From the NCBI GenBank assembly GCA_005776945.1, contig SXOB01000028.1, forward strand, positions 1 through 64,000: a stretch of DNA of 64,000 nucleotides. Reading direction: 5' to 3'. Below, piece after piece: positions 32,549-41,383 of this stretch. Numbering within the stretch: the stretch's first letter is position 1; every line of letters begins with the position of its first letter. The notes under the pieces were generated by a model, which saw nothing but the letters and a program-made list of their open reading frames with translations, ran no database searches and had not been told where the DNA came from. The position numbers were made by a program, and so were the translations under genes. The DNA comes from Pseudomonadota bacterium (GTDB lineage Bacteria > Myxococcota_A > UBA796 > GCA-2862545).

Positions 32549-34072
32549 ATGACGCTCACGATGTGGACTTTGGCGGCGTGCGGCGTACTCGGAATCGGCG
32601 ACGGAGACGGCGGAAGTGGGACTGGCGCCGGCGGGACGGGCCCCACGGGCGGGACCAACCCCCCGGCCGGTTTGGTGGATGCCGACAGCGACGGTGCCAC
32701 CTCGGAAGTGGATTGCGCGGACGGAGACCCTGCGATTCATCCCGGCGCGGCCGAGGCGTGCAACGGCGTCGACGACGACTCGGACGTGCTCGAGGGCTCG
32801 CTTCTCAAGTGGTACGCCGACGACGACGGCGACGGATTTGGGGGACCGGATTTCACGCTCTCCTGCGATCCGATTCCCGCTTACCCGGCCTCGGAATCGC
32901 TGGATTGCGACGATGGAAATCCGAATATTTCCCCCGACGAGGCTGAGGTCTGCGGCGACCCCGGCGAGGTGGACGAGGACTGTGACGGTTTGGCCCAGGT
33001 GTGCAGCGTGCCGGGTCGAATCGACGTTCCAGGCGCCATCGACATCGCAGACGTTGCCATCCTTCTCGATGTCACCGGTTCGATGACTCTAAAGCTCGAC
33101 GTCGTCACCGACCGTGCGCCGGACCTCGCCGCTGAGTTCCTGGCCGCGGGTTCGGACGTGACGTTGGGCGTCGCCTCGTTCGCAGACTACAATATGTCGC
33201 CTTTTGGCGAGTTGGACGACAAGCCGTTCACGCTCGTCCATGCTCAAACGAACGACGAGATTTCTGTCGGAACCGCGCTGGGATTTCTGGATTTCTCCGC
33301 CGGCGGTGATGCCCCGGAAGCTGGTTTGGAAGCCTTGACCCAAATTGCGACGGGGCTTGGCTACGACCAGAATTGTTCGGGCAGCTACAATTCCAACGAC
33401 GATGTACGGCCCTTGGTCGCCGATGCTGGCGACGCCTTCGGGGGCACGGAATTGGGATTGTACGATCCCGAAGTTCCTGGCACCGGAATCCTTGGCGGTA
33501 TGGGTTTCCGAGAGGACACGTTGCCCCTTGTCATCGTCGCGACGGACGCGGTATGGCCGGACTCGGCCGTAGACGCGTCACCGGGCGGTTGCCCCGGGGA
33601 TGCCTCGTTCGGCTCCACGGTGGCCGAACTGAATGCCCTTGGGGCACGCGTGCTGTACGTCAACGATGTGCTGCCGTTCTTTGAGCCCTTCCTCCAGCAC
33701 TTGGACATGGCGGATCGGACCGATGCCTGGATGGACCCCGATGGCGATGGCGTCGCTGCGCCCCATCTTGTGAGCACGATCGTAGCCGGAGACTGGGACA
33801 GTGCGCTTGTCAGCGCCGCGGACCTGATGTTCAACACGATGCTGTTGCCTGAGGTCACGCTCGAGGTGGCGTCCGACCCAGCGGGCGTGCTCCTCGATTT
33901 GGGCGGCGTGGTCGCGGGCAAGACTGCGGCCGACACGTTGTCGTTCGAGGTCGTCACGGCGGGCCCCCTCGTCGGCGGCCCAGGCGCCGGCGTCGTGTCA
34001 GCCGACATCCACGTCGTCCTCGACGGCCGGTTCACGATCCGGCGGGTCACCGTGTACGTCGACGCCTCCTGA
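32549..34072 (+). CDS. vWA-domain lipoprotein with MopE-type metal-binding motif
   Basis: 507 residues from ATG 32549 (GGGAGGGAAGG just upstream). MTLTMWTLAAC gives a lipoprotein Cys at 11, then a Gly/Thr-rich linker. Residues about 43-150 carry two copies of the Asp-rich MopE/putative metal-binding motif (DADSDGATSEVDCADGDP..IHPGA and ADDDGDGFGG..LDCDDGNPNISPDEAEVCGD). A vWA domain follows with MIDAS AILLDVTGSM and a later IVATDAVWPDS strand. C-terminal beta region. Such proteins bind metal-dependent ligands on the surface. It is directly followed by a sulfotransferase-like gene with no gap. Confidence 0.85.
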   Translation: MTLTMWTLAACGVLGIGDGDGGSGTGAGGTGPTGGTNPPAGLVDADSDGATSEVDCADGDPAIHPGAAEACNGVDDDSDVLEGSLLKWYADDDGDGFGGPDFTLSCDPIPAYPASESLDCDDGNPNISPDEAEVCGDPGEVDEDCDGLAQVCSVPGRIDVPGAIDIADVAILLDVTGSMTLKLDVVTDRAPDLAAEFLAAGSDVTLGVASFADYNMSPFGELDDKPFTLVHAQTNDEISVGTALGFLDFSAGGDAPEAGLEALTQIATGLGYDQNCSGSYNSNDDVRPLVADAGDAFGGTELGLYDPEVPGTGILGGMGFREDTLPLVIVATDAVWPDSAVDASPGGCPGDASFGSTVAELNALGARVLYVNDVLPFFEPFLQHLDMADRTDAWMDPDGDGVAAPHLVSTIVAGDWDSALVSAADLMFNTMLLPEVTLEVASDPAGVLLDLGGVVAGKTAADTLSFEVVTAGPLVGGPGAGVVSADIHVVLDGRFTIRRVTVYVDAS

Positions 34073-34852
34073 GTGGCCGGCGTCGTCGCCATCCTTGGGT
34101 CCGGCCGTTGTGGCTCGACCGTCCTTGGTGCGCTGCTCGGCGCAGCGCCCAACGCCGTCTTCGTTGGGGAACTGCGCCATGTCCACCGGGACCGCGATCG
34201 GCCGTGCCGGTGTGGGGACGTCCAGTGCGCCATCTGGCGCGCCGTGGCCGACCTCTTGCCGCGCGTACGCGACCGAGGTGGCCACCGCCACCTTCCTGAG
34301 GCGCTTTGGGGTGAGGAGGCCGACGACTCCGAGGCCGAGCTGGTCGATGGCTTGGCGGCGGCCGCGGGGGTTCCCTGGGTCGTCGATACGAGCAAGACGC
34401 CGGCCTGGGCGCTGCGAATGGCCCGTCGAAGGCCGGTGCTCGCGCTGACCCTCCAGCGGTCGGCCCCCGGGTTGGCGTCGGCCCACGCCGCTCGCCGGGG
34501 GCTCCGACCGCAGCCAGGGCGATCGGCCGTCAGCCTGGCGGCCCACGACGTGGCCACGGGCGCCGCACTCGCCGCGGCCGGCCGTGTGCTTGGGTCCACG
34601 CCCCTGGTTTGGGAAGACGTGGCACGGGACCCGACCGCCGTCGTCGCCGACCTCGCGGCGCGGGGGGGGCCGGACGCGCGCGGCCCGCTGGCGCACCTGA
34701 TGTCCGGCGGCGCCCTGCCCATCGGGCATCCGAAGACGGCCAACCGAATGGCCGACGCACGCGAATTCCGCTTGGCGCCGCCTGAGGACGTCGTCCCGGC
34801 CAGCTACCGGGCAGCGGTTTGGGCGATGGAGGCCCTGCGCCGATGGAGGTGA
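34073..34852 (+). CDS. Sulfotransferase-family protein
   Basis: 259 residues from GTG 34073, immediately after the preceding stop. VVAILGSGRCGSTVLGALLG is the PAPS 5'-phosphosulfate loop (GSGRCGST). GELRHVHRDRDRPCRCGDVQCAIW matches the Cys-x-Cys-Gly...Cys-x-x-Trp element of this bacterial sulfotransferase branch, and VVDTSKTPAWALRMARR the second phosphate region. The C-terminal part is Ala-rich and helical. Predicted to sulfate a sugar, lipid or metabolite; the nearby flippase and deacetylase suggest a polysaccharide. Acceptor unknown. Confidence 0.8.
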   Translation: MAGVVAILGSGRCGSTVLGALLGAAPNAVFVGELRHVHRDRDRPCRCGDVQCAIWRAVADLLPRVRDRGGHRHLPEALWGEEADDSEAELVDGLAAAAGVPWVVDTSKTPAWALRMARRRPVLALTLQRSAPGLASAHAARRGLRPQPGRSAVSLAAHDVATGAALAAAGRVLGSTPLVWEDVARDPTAVVADLAARGGPDARGPLAHLMSGGALPIGHPKTANRMADAREFRLAPPEDVVPASYRAAVWAMEALRRWR

Positions 34853-35991
34853 GTCGGACGGGGCGGCGGGGTGCTCTGCACCTGAGCGGGACCCTCGTCG
34901 CTTCGGCCGTGGCGCTCGTGCAGAGTGCAGTGCTCGGACGGTGGTTGTCGGTCGACGATCACGGCCTCGTGGTCGGCTTCATTGCGACCGTTGGGGCGCT
35001 GGCGCTGCTCGCCCAAGGGGGGGCGGTCGGGGCCGTGGTCGACGCCCGTGCCCGCGGCGGCCTGGATGGGGCGGAAGCGCGGGGGCTTGCGCTTGGCCTC
35101 TTGGCTGTGCCCCTGACGCTGACCTGCGCCGTGGCGTGGTGGGCGGGGATGCTGGACGTCGTTGGCGTCGTTGCGCTCATCGGTTGGGTCGCCTGGCAGG
35201 TCCTTGGGGGGCTCGCGCGTGCGGATGGCCGGTTCGCACAGTGGGGGACGGCCCAGGTCGCGCAGGCGGCGGGCCGCCTCGTGGCCACAGTCTTCGCGTT
35301 GCTCTGGGCACCCACGGCCGCCGCCGCCACCGCCGCTTTCGCCATGGGGACGTGGCTCGGCGTAGCGCCGCTTGCGCCGTGGGTGGGGCGCGTCGCCAGG
35401 CCCGCCCCTGAGCAGTGGCAACGTGGGCGCCGATTCGCGCAGCACGCCGGCCCCTGGGCCGTCGCGATGGCCGTCACCGAGCGCGCCGACGTCCTGATGC
35501 TTGGGGTGCTCGGCGCTGCCCAGGCCGACATCGCTCTCGCGGGCGTCGCCATCGCCGTCTCCCAGCGAACCCGCCTCATTCCGACGGCCCTCGGCGTCGC
35601 ATTGGCTGTCGAAACCGAACCCAAAGCGGGCACCCTGACCCGGCAGGCCCTGCGCGGGGCGGTGGCAACGGCCGTCGCCCTGGCTGTCGTTGGAGCCGTC
35701 GCCGTCCCCTGGCTCTGGGGCGCGGCCTACAACGACGCGGTCACGCTGTTGTGGCTCTCGCTCCCGGGCCAAGTCGCGTTGGGAATGGTCACCGTGTGGG
35801 GACGCATCGGGCAGGCGACGCACCGCGGTCGGCGGGTCGCCGCGGTTGGGCTCGGTGCGCTGGTCCTCCACGGCGTGCTTGCGGCGGTCGTCTGGCGTGG
35901 CGGCGGTGGCGTGGCCGGGGTCGTTGCCGCCGGATCCGTCGCGCAGATGATCAGCTTGGCGCTCAGCCGAGCGGTCGTCGTCCGCAAATGA
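34843..35991 (+). CDS. Polysaccharide flippase-like membrane protein (MOP superfamily)
   Basis: 382 residues from ATG 34843 (GGAGG ten bases upstream; GTG 34849 in a GTGA junction is an alternative). Ten to twelve hydrophobic helices, starting ALHLSGTLVASAVALVQSAVLGRWLS, the layout of Wzx/O-antigen flippases. FAQHAGPWAVAMAVTERADVLMLGVLG and the paired helix bundles fit the family. Would flip lipid-linked repeats across the inner membrane for the polysaccharides made by the neighbouring clusters. The 3' end overlaps the convergent methyltransferase by 29 bases. Confidence 0.75.
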   Translation: MEVSRTGRRGALHLSGTLVASAVALVQSAVLGRWLSVDDHGLVVGFIATVGALALLAQGGAVGAVVDARARGGLDGAEARGLALGLLAVPLTLTCAVAWWAGMLDVVGVVALIGWVAWQVLGGLARADGRFAQWGTAQVAQAAGRLVATVFALLWAPTAAAATAAFAMGTWLGVAPLAPWVGRVARPAPEQWQRGRRFAQHAGPWAVAMAVTERADVLMLGVLGAAQADIALAGVAIAVSQRTRLIPTALGVALAVETEPKAGTLTRQALRGAVATAVALAVVGAVAVPWLWGAAYNDAVTLLWLSLPGQVALGMVTVWGRIGQATHRGRRVAAVGLGALVLHGVLAAVVWRGGGGVAGVVAAGSVAQMISLALSRAVVVRK

Positions 35992-36748
35992 CGGGGACGT
36001 GCCAGGCTGCGTAGACGTCGGGGTCGGCCAGCGCGGCAATCATGGCGTCCCAGCCGGCGCGGACCTTGGCGCGGGGGCGGCCGACGGCATCGGCGACGAT
36101 GTCGCTGTAGCCATCGCGCCAGGCGGTCCAGATCGTCGAAAAGAGTGCGCGGTCGACGCGTTGGGTGTCGACGACCACCCAGTTCACGCGGACGTCCTCG
36201 GCGCCTGCCCGTCGCAACCAGGTCGGCGCGCGGCGCCCGCCGGTCATGTCGGTGCCGGTCACGGCCCCGTAGGCGAGCGCCGTGTCGGTCCAGAACGTCT
36301 GCAGGGCGGGGTCGGGGAAGTGGATGAGGCTGTAGTCCTCGGCGAGCAGCCAGACGTGGCCGCCGGGGACGACGGCGTCGAGCAGGTTCGCGACGACCCT
36401 TTCGGGGTTCGGGACGGCCTGCAGGACGTGGCGACAGACGGCAAGATCGAAGGTGCCAGGATCCGCGATCGGCGTCAGCGCGTCGCCGACCCGACGTTCA
36501 CAGGGGACGGGAATGCGCTGGAGGAGGGCCTCTTCGAGGTCGATGCCGACGAGCTTCGCCTTGGGCCAGCGCCGGTGAGCGCGCTCAAGCCACGCGCCTG
36601 GACCGCAACCGAGGTCGAGCACGCGACGAGGGACGGGCAGCTCGGCGAGAAAGACGTCTTCCTGAGGACCGATGGCGGCGATTTGGGCCGAAAGCGTCGT
36701 GAGCATCGACGCATCGAGCATCTGGGCCCGCTGCGGCGACGAGGTCAC
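35963..36748 (-). CDS. Class I SAM-dependent methyltransferase
   Basis: 261 residues from GTG 36748 (GTGA overlap with the LEA-type lipoprotein). SAM motif I is RRVLDLGCGPGAWLERA, motif II KLVGIDLEEALL, then RVGDALTPIADPGTFDLAVCRHVLQAVPNPERVVANLLDAVVPGGHVWL. The helix-rich C-terminal half should select the substrate, which is unknown. Cytoplasmic. It follows a surface lipoprotein in the same run and faces the flippase gene. Confidence 0.85.
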   Translation of the reverse strand: MTSSPQRAQMLDASMLTTLSAQIAAIGPQEDVFLAELPVPRRVLDLGCGPGAWLERAHRRWPKAKLVGIDLEEALLQRIPVPCERRVGDALTPIADPGTFDLAVCRHVLQAVPNPERVVANLLDAVVPGGHVWLLAEDYSLIHFPDPALQTFWTDTALAYGAVTGTDMTGGRRAPTWLRRAGAEDVRVNWVVVDTQRVDRALFSTIWTAWRDGYSDIVADAVGRPRAKVRAGWDAMIAALADPDVYAAWHVPVICGRRPLG

Positions 36749-37551
36749 AGGACGGCGTCGAGCAGCTGGGCGACGTCCACCTGGAGAGGGACGACGCCGA
36801 ACGGTGTGTCGACGTCGGTGGCCGCGATCAGGGCGACGTCGACCTTGTCGCCTTGGACGACGGCGTCGACCAGGCTGATGGCCGCGGTGAGGAAGTCGAG
36901 GTGGATCGGCAGCACCTGCTTGCCGGTCGAGGCGCCGTCGACACCAAAGTCGGCGAGGATGCCTTCCGCGACCGGGTCGCCCTGCAGGTCGACTCGCCAG
37001 TCGAAGTTCTGGAAGATCAGCGACGAGCCGTGGTCGTTGTCGACGTCGACGTCGAGTTCAAGGTCCGCACCGAAGAGACCGACGTTCGTGACACGAAGCT
37101 GGCCCAGCGCGATCTTCGGGGTGCGGAGGGCGGGGAAGGTGCCGGCCTCGTCGTAAGGCAGTTCGACGGGCCCGATCGGCGTCTCGAAGCCGAAGCGGCC
37201 GGCGAGGCCGAAGTCGACGATGTCTTCGCCGCGCGTGGCCTCGACAGTTTCGAAGACGCTCGCGAAAACGAGGTCCACGGGCAGCGTGACCTCCGAGGCG
37301 TCCGAGGCTTCGAGCCTGAGGCCGTCGGCCTCTTCGCCAGCAAGCAACTCGATCTGCTCGAGCGAGAGGGCGTATGAGAAGCTCGCCATGTCGATGCCGA
37401 TGGGGTTCGGGTTCTCCACCCGGAACACGAACGACGTCGAGATGTCCTCGAAGGTGACGTCGTGAACGTCGAGGCGATCGAAGTGAACGACCGGCAAGTA
37501 GGGGTCGAGTTCGGCGCAACCGGCGGCGAATAGCAGGGGAAGCAGTCTCAT
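36745..37551 (-). CDS. LEA type 2 (LEA14-like) lipoprotein
   Basis: 268 residues from ATG 37551 (ATGA overlap with the M16-like gene). MRLLPLLFAAGCAELDP is a lipoprotein signal with Cys 12. Two immunoglobulin-like beta segments are suggested: DVTFEDISTSFVFRVENPNPIGIDM, whose VENPNP is the hallmark of the WHy/LEA14 fold, and LGQLRVTNVGLFGADLELDVDVDNDHGSSL. Such proteins sit on the envelope and are linked to stress tolerance in some organisms. Binding partner unknown. Confidence 0.8.
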   Translation of the reverse strand: MRLLPLLFAAGCAELDPYLPVVHFDRLDVHDVTFEDISTSFVFRVENPNPIGIDMASFSYALSLEQIELLAGEEADGLRLEASDASEVTLPVDLVFASVFETVEATRGEDIVDFGLAGRFGFETPIGPVELPYDEAGTFPALRTPKIALGQLRVTNVGLFGADLELDVDVDNDHGSSLIFQNFDWRVDLQGDPVAEGILADFGVDGASTGKQVLPIHLDFLTAAISLVDAVVQGDKVDVALIAATDVDTPFGVVPLQVDVAQLLDAVL

Positions 37552-39050
37552 CGGAACACCCCTTTGGCATCGAGAACCACGACGTCCGTCGGTTCGAGCC
37601 CAAGGTCGATGTTGGCGACCTTGGCGTCTCGAGTTGCGGCGGCGGGAGTCGGGGTCACGTCACGGTAGACGATGGGCGTCGACGCCCCTTCGATGAGAGT
37701 CGTGGCGAGCGCTTGGGCGTCACCGCTGACGGCCGCGATCGCCAGCTTGTCAGGCGCGAGATGGGCCTTGAGGCTGCGGTTGACGTCGTCGACGGTCATC
37801 GCCTGCAAGGCCGCCGGGAAGGCGACAAGCAGATTGGGGGTGCCAGTCGCCTGGGCCTCGAGCGCGAACGCCAGCCGGCGGCCAGGGTCCATGGCCAAGA
37901 GGGGGACGGCGCCGAGCAAGTAAGAGCGAATGTCGTCGAATTCGTCGGGGGTCAATCCCCGTTCGGCGAGCACCTCGAGCTCGTCGAGCGCGAGTTTCAG
38001 CGCGAACGCGCCGTTGTCCTGCGACGTCGGGCGTATCCAGAGGGCGAAGCGGTTCTGAACGCGTAGCGCCCCGTTGTCGGGAAGCGAGGTGCCTGGCCGC
38101 TCCAGGTAGGGCTCGGCATACGCGTAGGTCCCGTAGTTGAGCCCGCGGTCCGTGCGGAGCGTGCGGAAGAGGCGTCCGAAGCTCTGCCGGTGGGCCCCAA
38201 AGGCCGTCATCCCGGCCATCAGCGGCCAGTGATCGGCGTGGTTGCGGTCCGTCGCCAGCGGATGCCCGAGCATGAAGCCCGTGACCGGGTTGGCCGTGTC
38301 GGCGACGAGCAGGCGTCGGCCCTCTGGGAAGCGGGGAGTTGGCAACGGCCGGTCGGGCGGCAAACCGGTCGGAAGGGCTTGTAGGCGCGCCTCCATCGCC
38401 GCCTGACCGTCCGGCGTCACGGCGCCGGCCATCCCAACCCAAACCGTGCTGCGCTGGACGTGGCGCTTGTAGAAGCGGGCGACGTCGGCGGCGCTGAGCA
38501 TCCCAAGGACGCCGGCACGGCCGTCGACGGGGTGGCCATAGGGGTGGGCCTCGTAGAGCATCGCGTCCAACAGCTCGGCGGCGAGGGCCTCTTCGTCGTC
38601 GAGCAAGCCGTCGCCGACCGCGAACGTCGCTTCGTCGCGGAGTCGTTCCACCGTCGGACCGTCGAAACGAGGGGCGAGCAGGACATCGGCGAACCGTGCG
38701 ACGCAGTCCGCTTCTTGGTCCGCGGGGCACCGCAGCCGGAATTGTGCCCAATCGCGCGTGACGGTGACGCTCAGCGCGTTGCCGGTCGGGTACAAGGCCG
38801 CTTGCAGCGCGTTCGGGTCGAGGTCGCCGGCCCCCGCCTCCGCCATCGCGTGGGCGGTCAAGGCAGCGAGACCCTCCTGGCCGATGGGATCGTAGGAGGA
38901 ACCCGCGGCGATCCACGCGGACAGGTAGACGGCCGGCGCCGTGGCGTCAGGCAGCGCAAGAACGGTCTCTGGCCGCGCGGCAAGGACGGTGGGGGCGTCG
39001 CCTGGGGGAAGGCGGGGCGCGCAGGCGATCGCGAGGAGGGCGGCGATCAT
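37548..39050 (-). CDS. M16-family peptidase-like lipoprotein lacking the zinc motif
   Basis: 500 residues from ATG 39050 (ATGA overlap with the active partner). MIAALLAIACAPRLPPG is a lipoprotein signal with Cys 10. The M16 fold is clear: VYLSAWIAAGSSYDPIGQEGLAALTAHAMAEAG, DGLLDDEEALAAELLDAMLYEAHPYGHPVDG. Where an active enzyme has His-x-x-Glu-His this has HAMAE, so zinc is not bound. It keeps the substrate-side motif FRTLRTDRGLNYGTYAYAEP (Arg/Tyr). Such a partner plus an active subunit next door forms the heterodimer known for several bacterial M16 enzymes. Confidence 0.85.
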   Translation of the reverse strand: MIAALLAIACAPRLPPGDAPTVLAARPETVLALPDATAPAVYLSAWIAAGSSYDPIGQEGLAALTAHAMAEAGAGDLDPNALQAALYPTGNALSVTVTRDWAQFRLRCPADQEADCVARFADVLLAPRFDGPTVERLRDEATFAVGDGLLDDEEALAAELLDAMLYEAHPYGHPVDGRAGVLGMLSAADVARFYKRHVQRSTVWVGMAGAVTPDGQAAMEARLQALPTGLPPDRPLPTPRFPEGRRLLVADTANPVTGFMLGHPLATDRNHADHWPLMAGMTAFGAHRQSFGRLFRTLRTDRGLNYGTYAYAEPYLERPGTSLPDNGALRVQNRFALWIRPTSQDNGAFALKLALDELEVLAERGLTPDEFDDIRSYLLGAVPLLAMDPGRRLAFALEAQATGTPNLLVAFPAALQAMTVDDVNRSLKAHLAPDKLAIAAVSGDAQALATTLIEGASTPIVYRDVTPTPAAATRDAKVANIDLGLEPTDVVVLDAKGVFR

Positions 39051-40345
39051 GGCGCGTGCCGCAGGATGACGACGTTTTCGGTTGCCGGGACGAGGTGGCG
39101 TTGGACGGCCTTGGCGACGGCGTCGGGCGTCACGGCTTGAACGAGCGCGGCCCAGCGGTCCAGGCCTGTGGGGTCGGGGTCGCGGCGGAGCGCCCATCCG
39201 AGGGCGCTCGCTGCCTCGTCAGGCGTGTCCAGCGAGGTGCGAAGAGCGGCGGAGACGTGGCGGCGCGTCGCTTCGAGCGTTTCGGCCGCGGGGCCTTGGG
39301 CCATGAGGTCGCGCTCTTCGCGCAAGATGGCCTCGATGCGTGGGACGGCAGCGTCGTCCACGGCCGTGACCGCGATGACGAACAGGCTCGGGTCGACGAA
39401 GTCCTCGCGCATCACCTCGACCGAGTAGGCGAGGCCCTCGTCGACGACGAGCCGCTGTTGCAGCGGGCCCACGGGGCTCGACCACAAGTCTGCGGCCACC
39501 TGCAGCGCAGCGAGGCTGGCGTCGTCGTTGTCGTGGCCGGGAATGCGCCAGCCGATGGCGACCCGGGGGGCCGTGGCGTTGGGCCAAGCGACCTCGGTGC
39601 GGCGCGCCGCCTTTTGGGGCGGCTCTGCGGGCGGGGCGACGGCTGGGCCAGCGCCGCGCTCCCACGGCCCGAAGCGCTCAGCCACGGCGGCGAAGACGGC
39701 GTCGGGCTGGACATCGCCGGCGACGATGACGGTGGCGCGCTCCGGCCGGTAGTGCCTGGAGAAGAAGGTGCGAGCGTAGTCCAAAGCGTCCGGCATCGCC
39801 TTGATGTCGGCTTCCCAGCCAATCGTGTCGTGGCCGTAGGTGTGCACGTCGAAGGCCAGATCGTGTAGGGCCTCCCAAAGGCGTCCGTCGGGGTTTGCCA
39901 GTCCCTTGCGGAACTCGCCGTAGACGGCGCCCGACTCTTTGCGGACCTGCTCGTCGGTCAGCGTCAGACCCCGGAAGACGTCGGCCTGGAGCGTCAACGC
40001 CTGGGGGACGCGATCGGCGGCGACGGTCATGTGGTAGACCGTTTCGTCGAACCAGGTCCAAGCGTTCTCTTCGGCGCCAAGGCGGACCACCGCGCGTTCC
40101 CGCGCAGGCCCGGAGAGCGTTTCCGCGCCGTAGAACCAGAGGTGTTCGAAGAAGTGGGCAAAGCCGGTACGGCCCGCGTCCACTTCGTCGCGGCTGCCGA
40201 CGGCCATCCACGTCACGACGGTGGCCGCTCCGGGGGTCGGCGTGGGGACGACGTGAACGGCGAGGCCGTTGGGCAGAACTTGGGAGTGGACGGCGTAGGG
40301 GAACCCACCCGCCCAAGCTGTCGCAACAGCCATGGCGACGAGCAA
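39047..40345 (-). CDS. M16-family zinc metallopeptidase, secreted
   Basis: 432 residues from TTG 40345, with GGAGG four bases upstream. MLVAMAVATAWAGGFPYAV is a short signal ending A-W-A. The zinc site is GFAHFFEHLWFYG (His-x-x-Glu-His), with the third ligand Glu in VRKESGAVYGEFRKG about 75 residues on. LQQRLVVDEGLAYSVEV is the later substrate element. Periplasmic processing peptidase; substrate unknown. The downstream lipoprotein is its predicted inactive partner. Confidence 0.88.
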   Translation of the reverse strand: MLVAMAVATAWAGGFPYAVHSQVLPNGLAVHVVPTPTPGAATVVTWMAVGSRDEVDAGRTGFAHFFEHLWFYGAETLSGPARERAVVRLGAEENAWTWFDETVYHMTVAADRVPQALTLQADVFRGLTLTDEQVRKESGAVYGEFRKGLANPDGRLWEALHDLAFDVHTYGHDTIGWEADIKAMPDALDYARTFFSRHYRPERATVIVAGDVQPDAVFAAVAERFGPWERGAGPAVAPPAEPPQKAARRTEVAWPNATAPRVAIGWRIPGHDNDDASLAALQVAADLWSSPVGPLQQRLVVDEGLAYSVEVMREDFVDPSLFVIAVTAVDDAAVPRIEAILREERDLMAQGPAAETLEATRRHVSAALRTSLDTPDEAASALGWALRRDPDPTGLDRWAALVQAVTPDAVAKAVQRHLVPATENVVILRHAP

Positions 40346-40366
40346 CGGACCTCCGGGGCCCTTCGG

Positions 40367-41383
40367 CTAACGTGGGGCGTGCAGCCGTCCGAGCGCCCAT
40401 CGCGAGGCCTCGACGACGGTGGGGTCGCGGTGCCGGAGCCCGTGGTCGGACAACGCTTTGGCGCCATCGGGGTCGCCCAAATTGCCAAGCACGATGGCGG
40501 CGTTGCGCTTGAGACCCGCGGGTCCAGGGCGGCGGAGCGCGCACCCCTCGAAGCGGGCGTAGAGGGCCTCGTCGGTGGACGCGAGCACCTCGTCGAGGTC
40601 CAGATACGGGTGTTTTGGCGCGAGCCAGTCGAGGTCCGGATCGTCGGGATCATGGCCGTGCGGGCAGACCTCGAGGCAGCCGTCGCAGCCGAACACCCAA
40701 CGCCCGAACCGCGCGCGAAGGGCCTCCGGCGGCAGGTCGCGCGACTCGATCGTCCAGTAGGAGATGCAGCGTGACGCATCGAGATCGCGGGGCCCGCGGA
40801 ATGCGTCGGTCGGGCAGGCCGTGAGGCAGCGCGTGCACGAGCCGCAGGCGTCGCGCCGGACCGGAGGATCCGCAGGCAGGTCGACGTCGACGAAGAGCAC
40901 GGCGAGGAGCAGCCAGGGCCCGCGGCCGACCTCGAAGACGACGCTGTTCTTGCCCGACGCGCCCACACCCGCGGCCTCCGCCCAGCCCCGCTCGAGGATG
41001 GGGGCGGCGTCGACGCCTCCCCAGCTGTGGATGCCGTGTTCGGCGAGTCGGCGACGGAGTTTGCGGAGCCGTCGGACGACGAGGTTGTGGTAGTCCCGGC
41101 CCCAGGCGTAGCGGGCGACGAGGCCGGTCCGGCCGCCGGGGTCAGGCGGGCGGCGGTGGGGATGGCGGATGGCCAGCGCCAACGCCGTTTTGGCCTCTGG
41201 GAAGATGTGGCGGACGTCGACGCGGGTGTTGCGCCGCGTCTCCAGCCATCCCAGGCCGGCGTGGCGTCCGGCGGCGATCCACGCGTCGAAGGCCTCGCTG
41301 CGCGGCGAAGGGACCACCGCTGGCGTCGTGCGGGCGATGTCGAAGCCCGTGTCGCGGGCGAGGCTCAGGACGAGTTCCTTCAC
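40367..41383 (-). CDS. queG: Epoxyqueuosine reductase
   Basis: Final step of queuosine tRNA modification; a cobalamin- and iron-sulfur-dependent enzyme. 338 residues from GTG 41383 (GTGA overlap). Two 4Fe-4S sites: CGSCTRCLTACPTDAF and FGCDGCLEVCPHG, with CISYWTIESRDLPPE between, exactly as in QueG. VARYAWGRDYHNLVVRRLRKL and DAAPILERGWAEAAGVGASGKNS are N-terminal signatures. A short C-terminal HEAT-like stretch (GLKRNAAIVLGNLGD) follows. Complete. Confidence 0.95.
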   Translation of the reverse strand: MKELVLSLARDTGFDIARTTPAVVPSPRSEAFDAWIAAGRHAGLGWLETRRNTRVDVRHIFPEAKTALALAIRHPHRRPPDPGGRTGLVARYAWGRDYHNLVVRRLRKLRRRLAEHGIHSWGGVDAAPILERGWAEAAGVGASGKNSVVFEVGRGPWLLLAVLFVDVDLPADPPVRRDACGSCTRCLTACPTDAFRGPRDLDASRCISYWTIESRDLPPEALRARFGRWVFGCDGCLEVCPHGHDPDDPDLDWLAPKHPYLDLDEVLASTDEALYARFEGCALRRPGPAGLKRNAAIVLGNLGDPDGAKALSDHGLRHRDPTVVEASRWALGRLHAPR

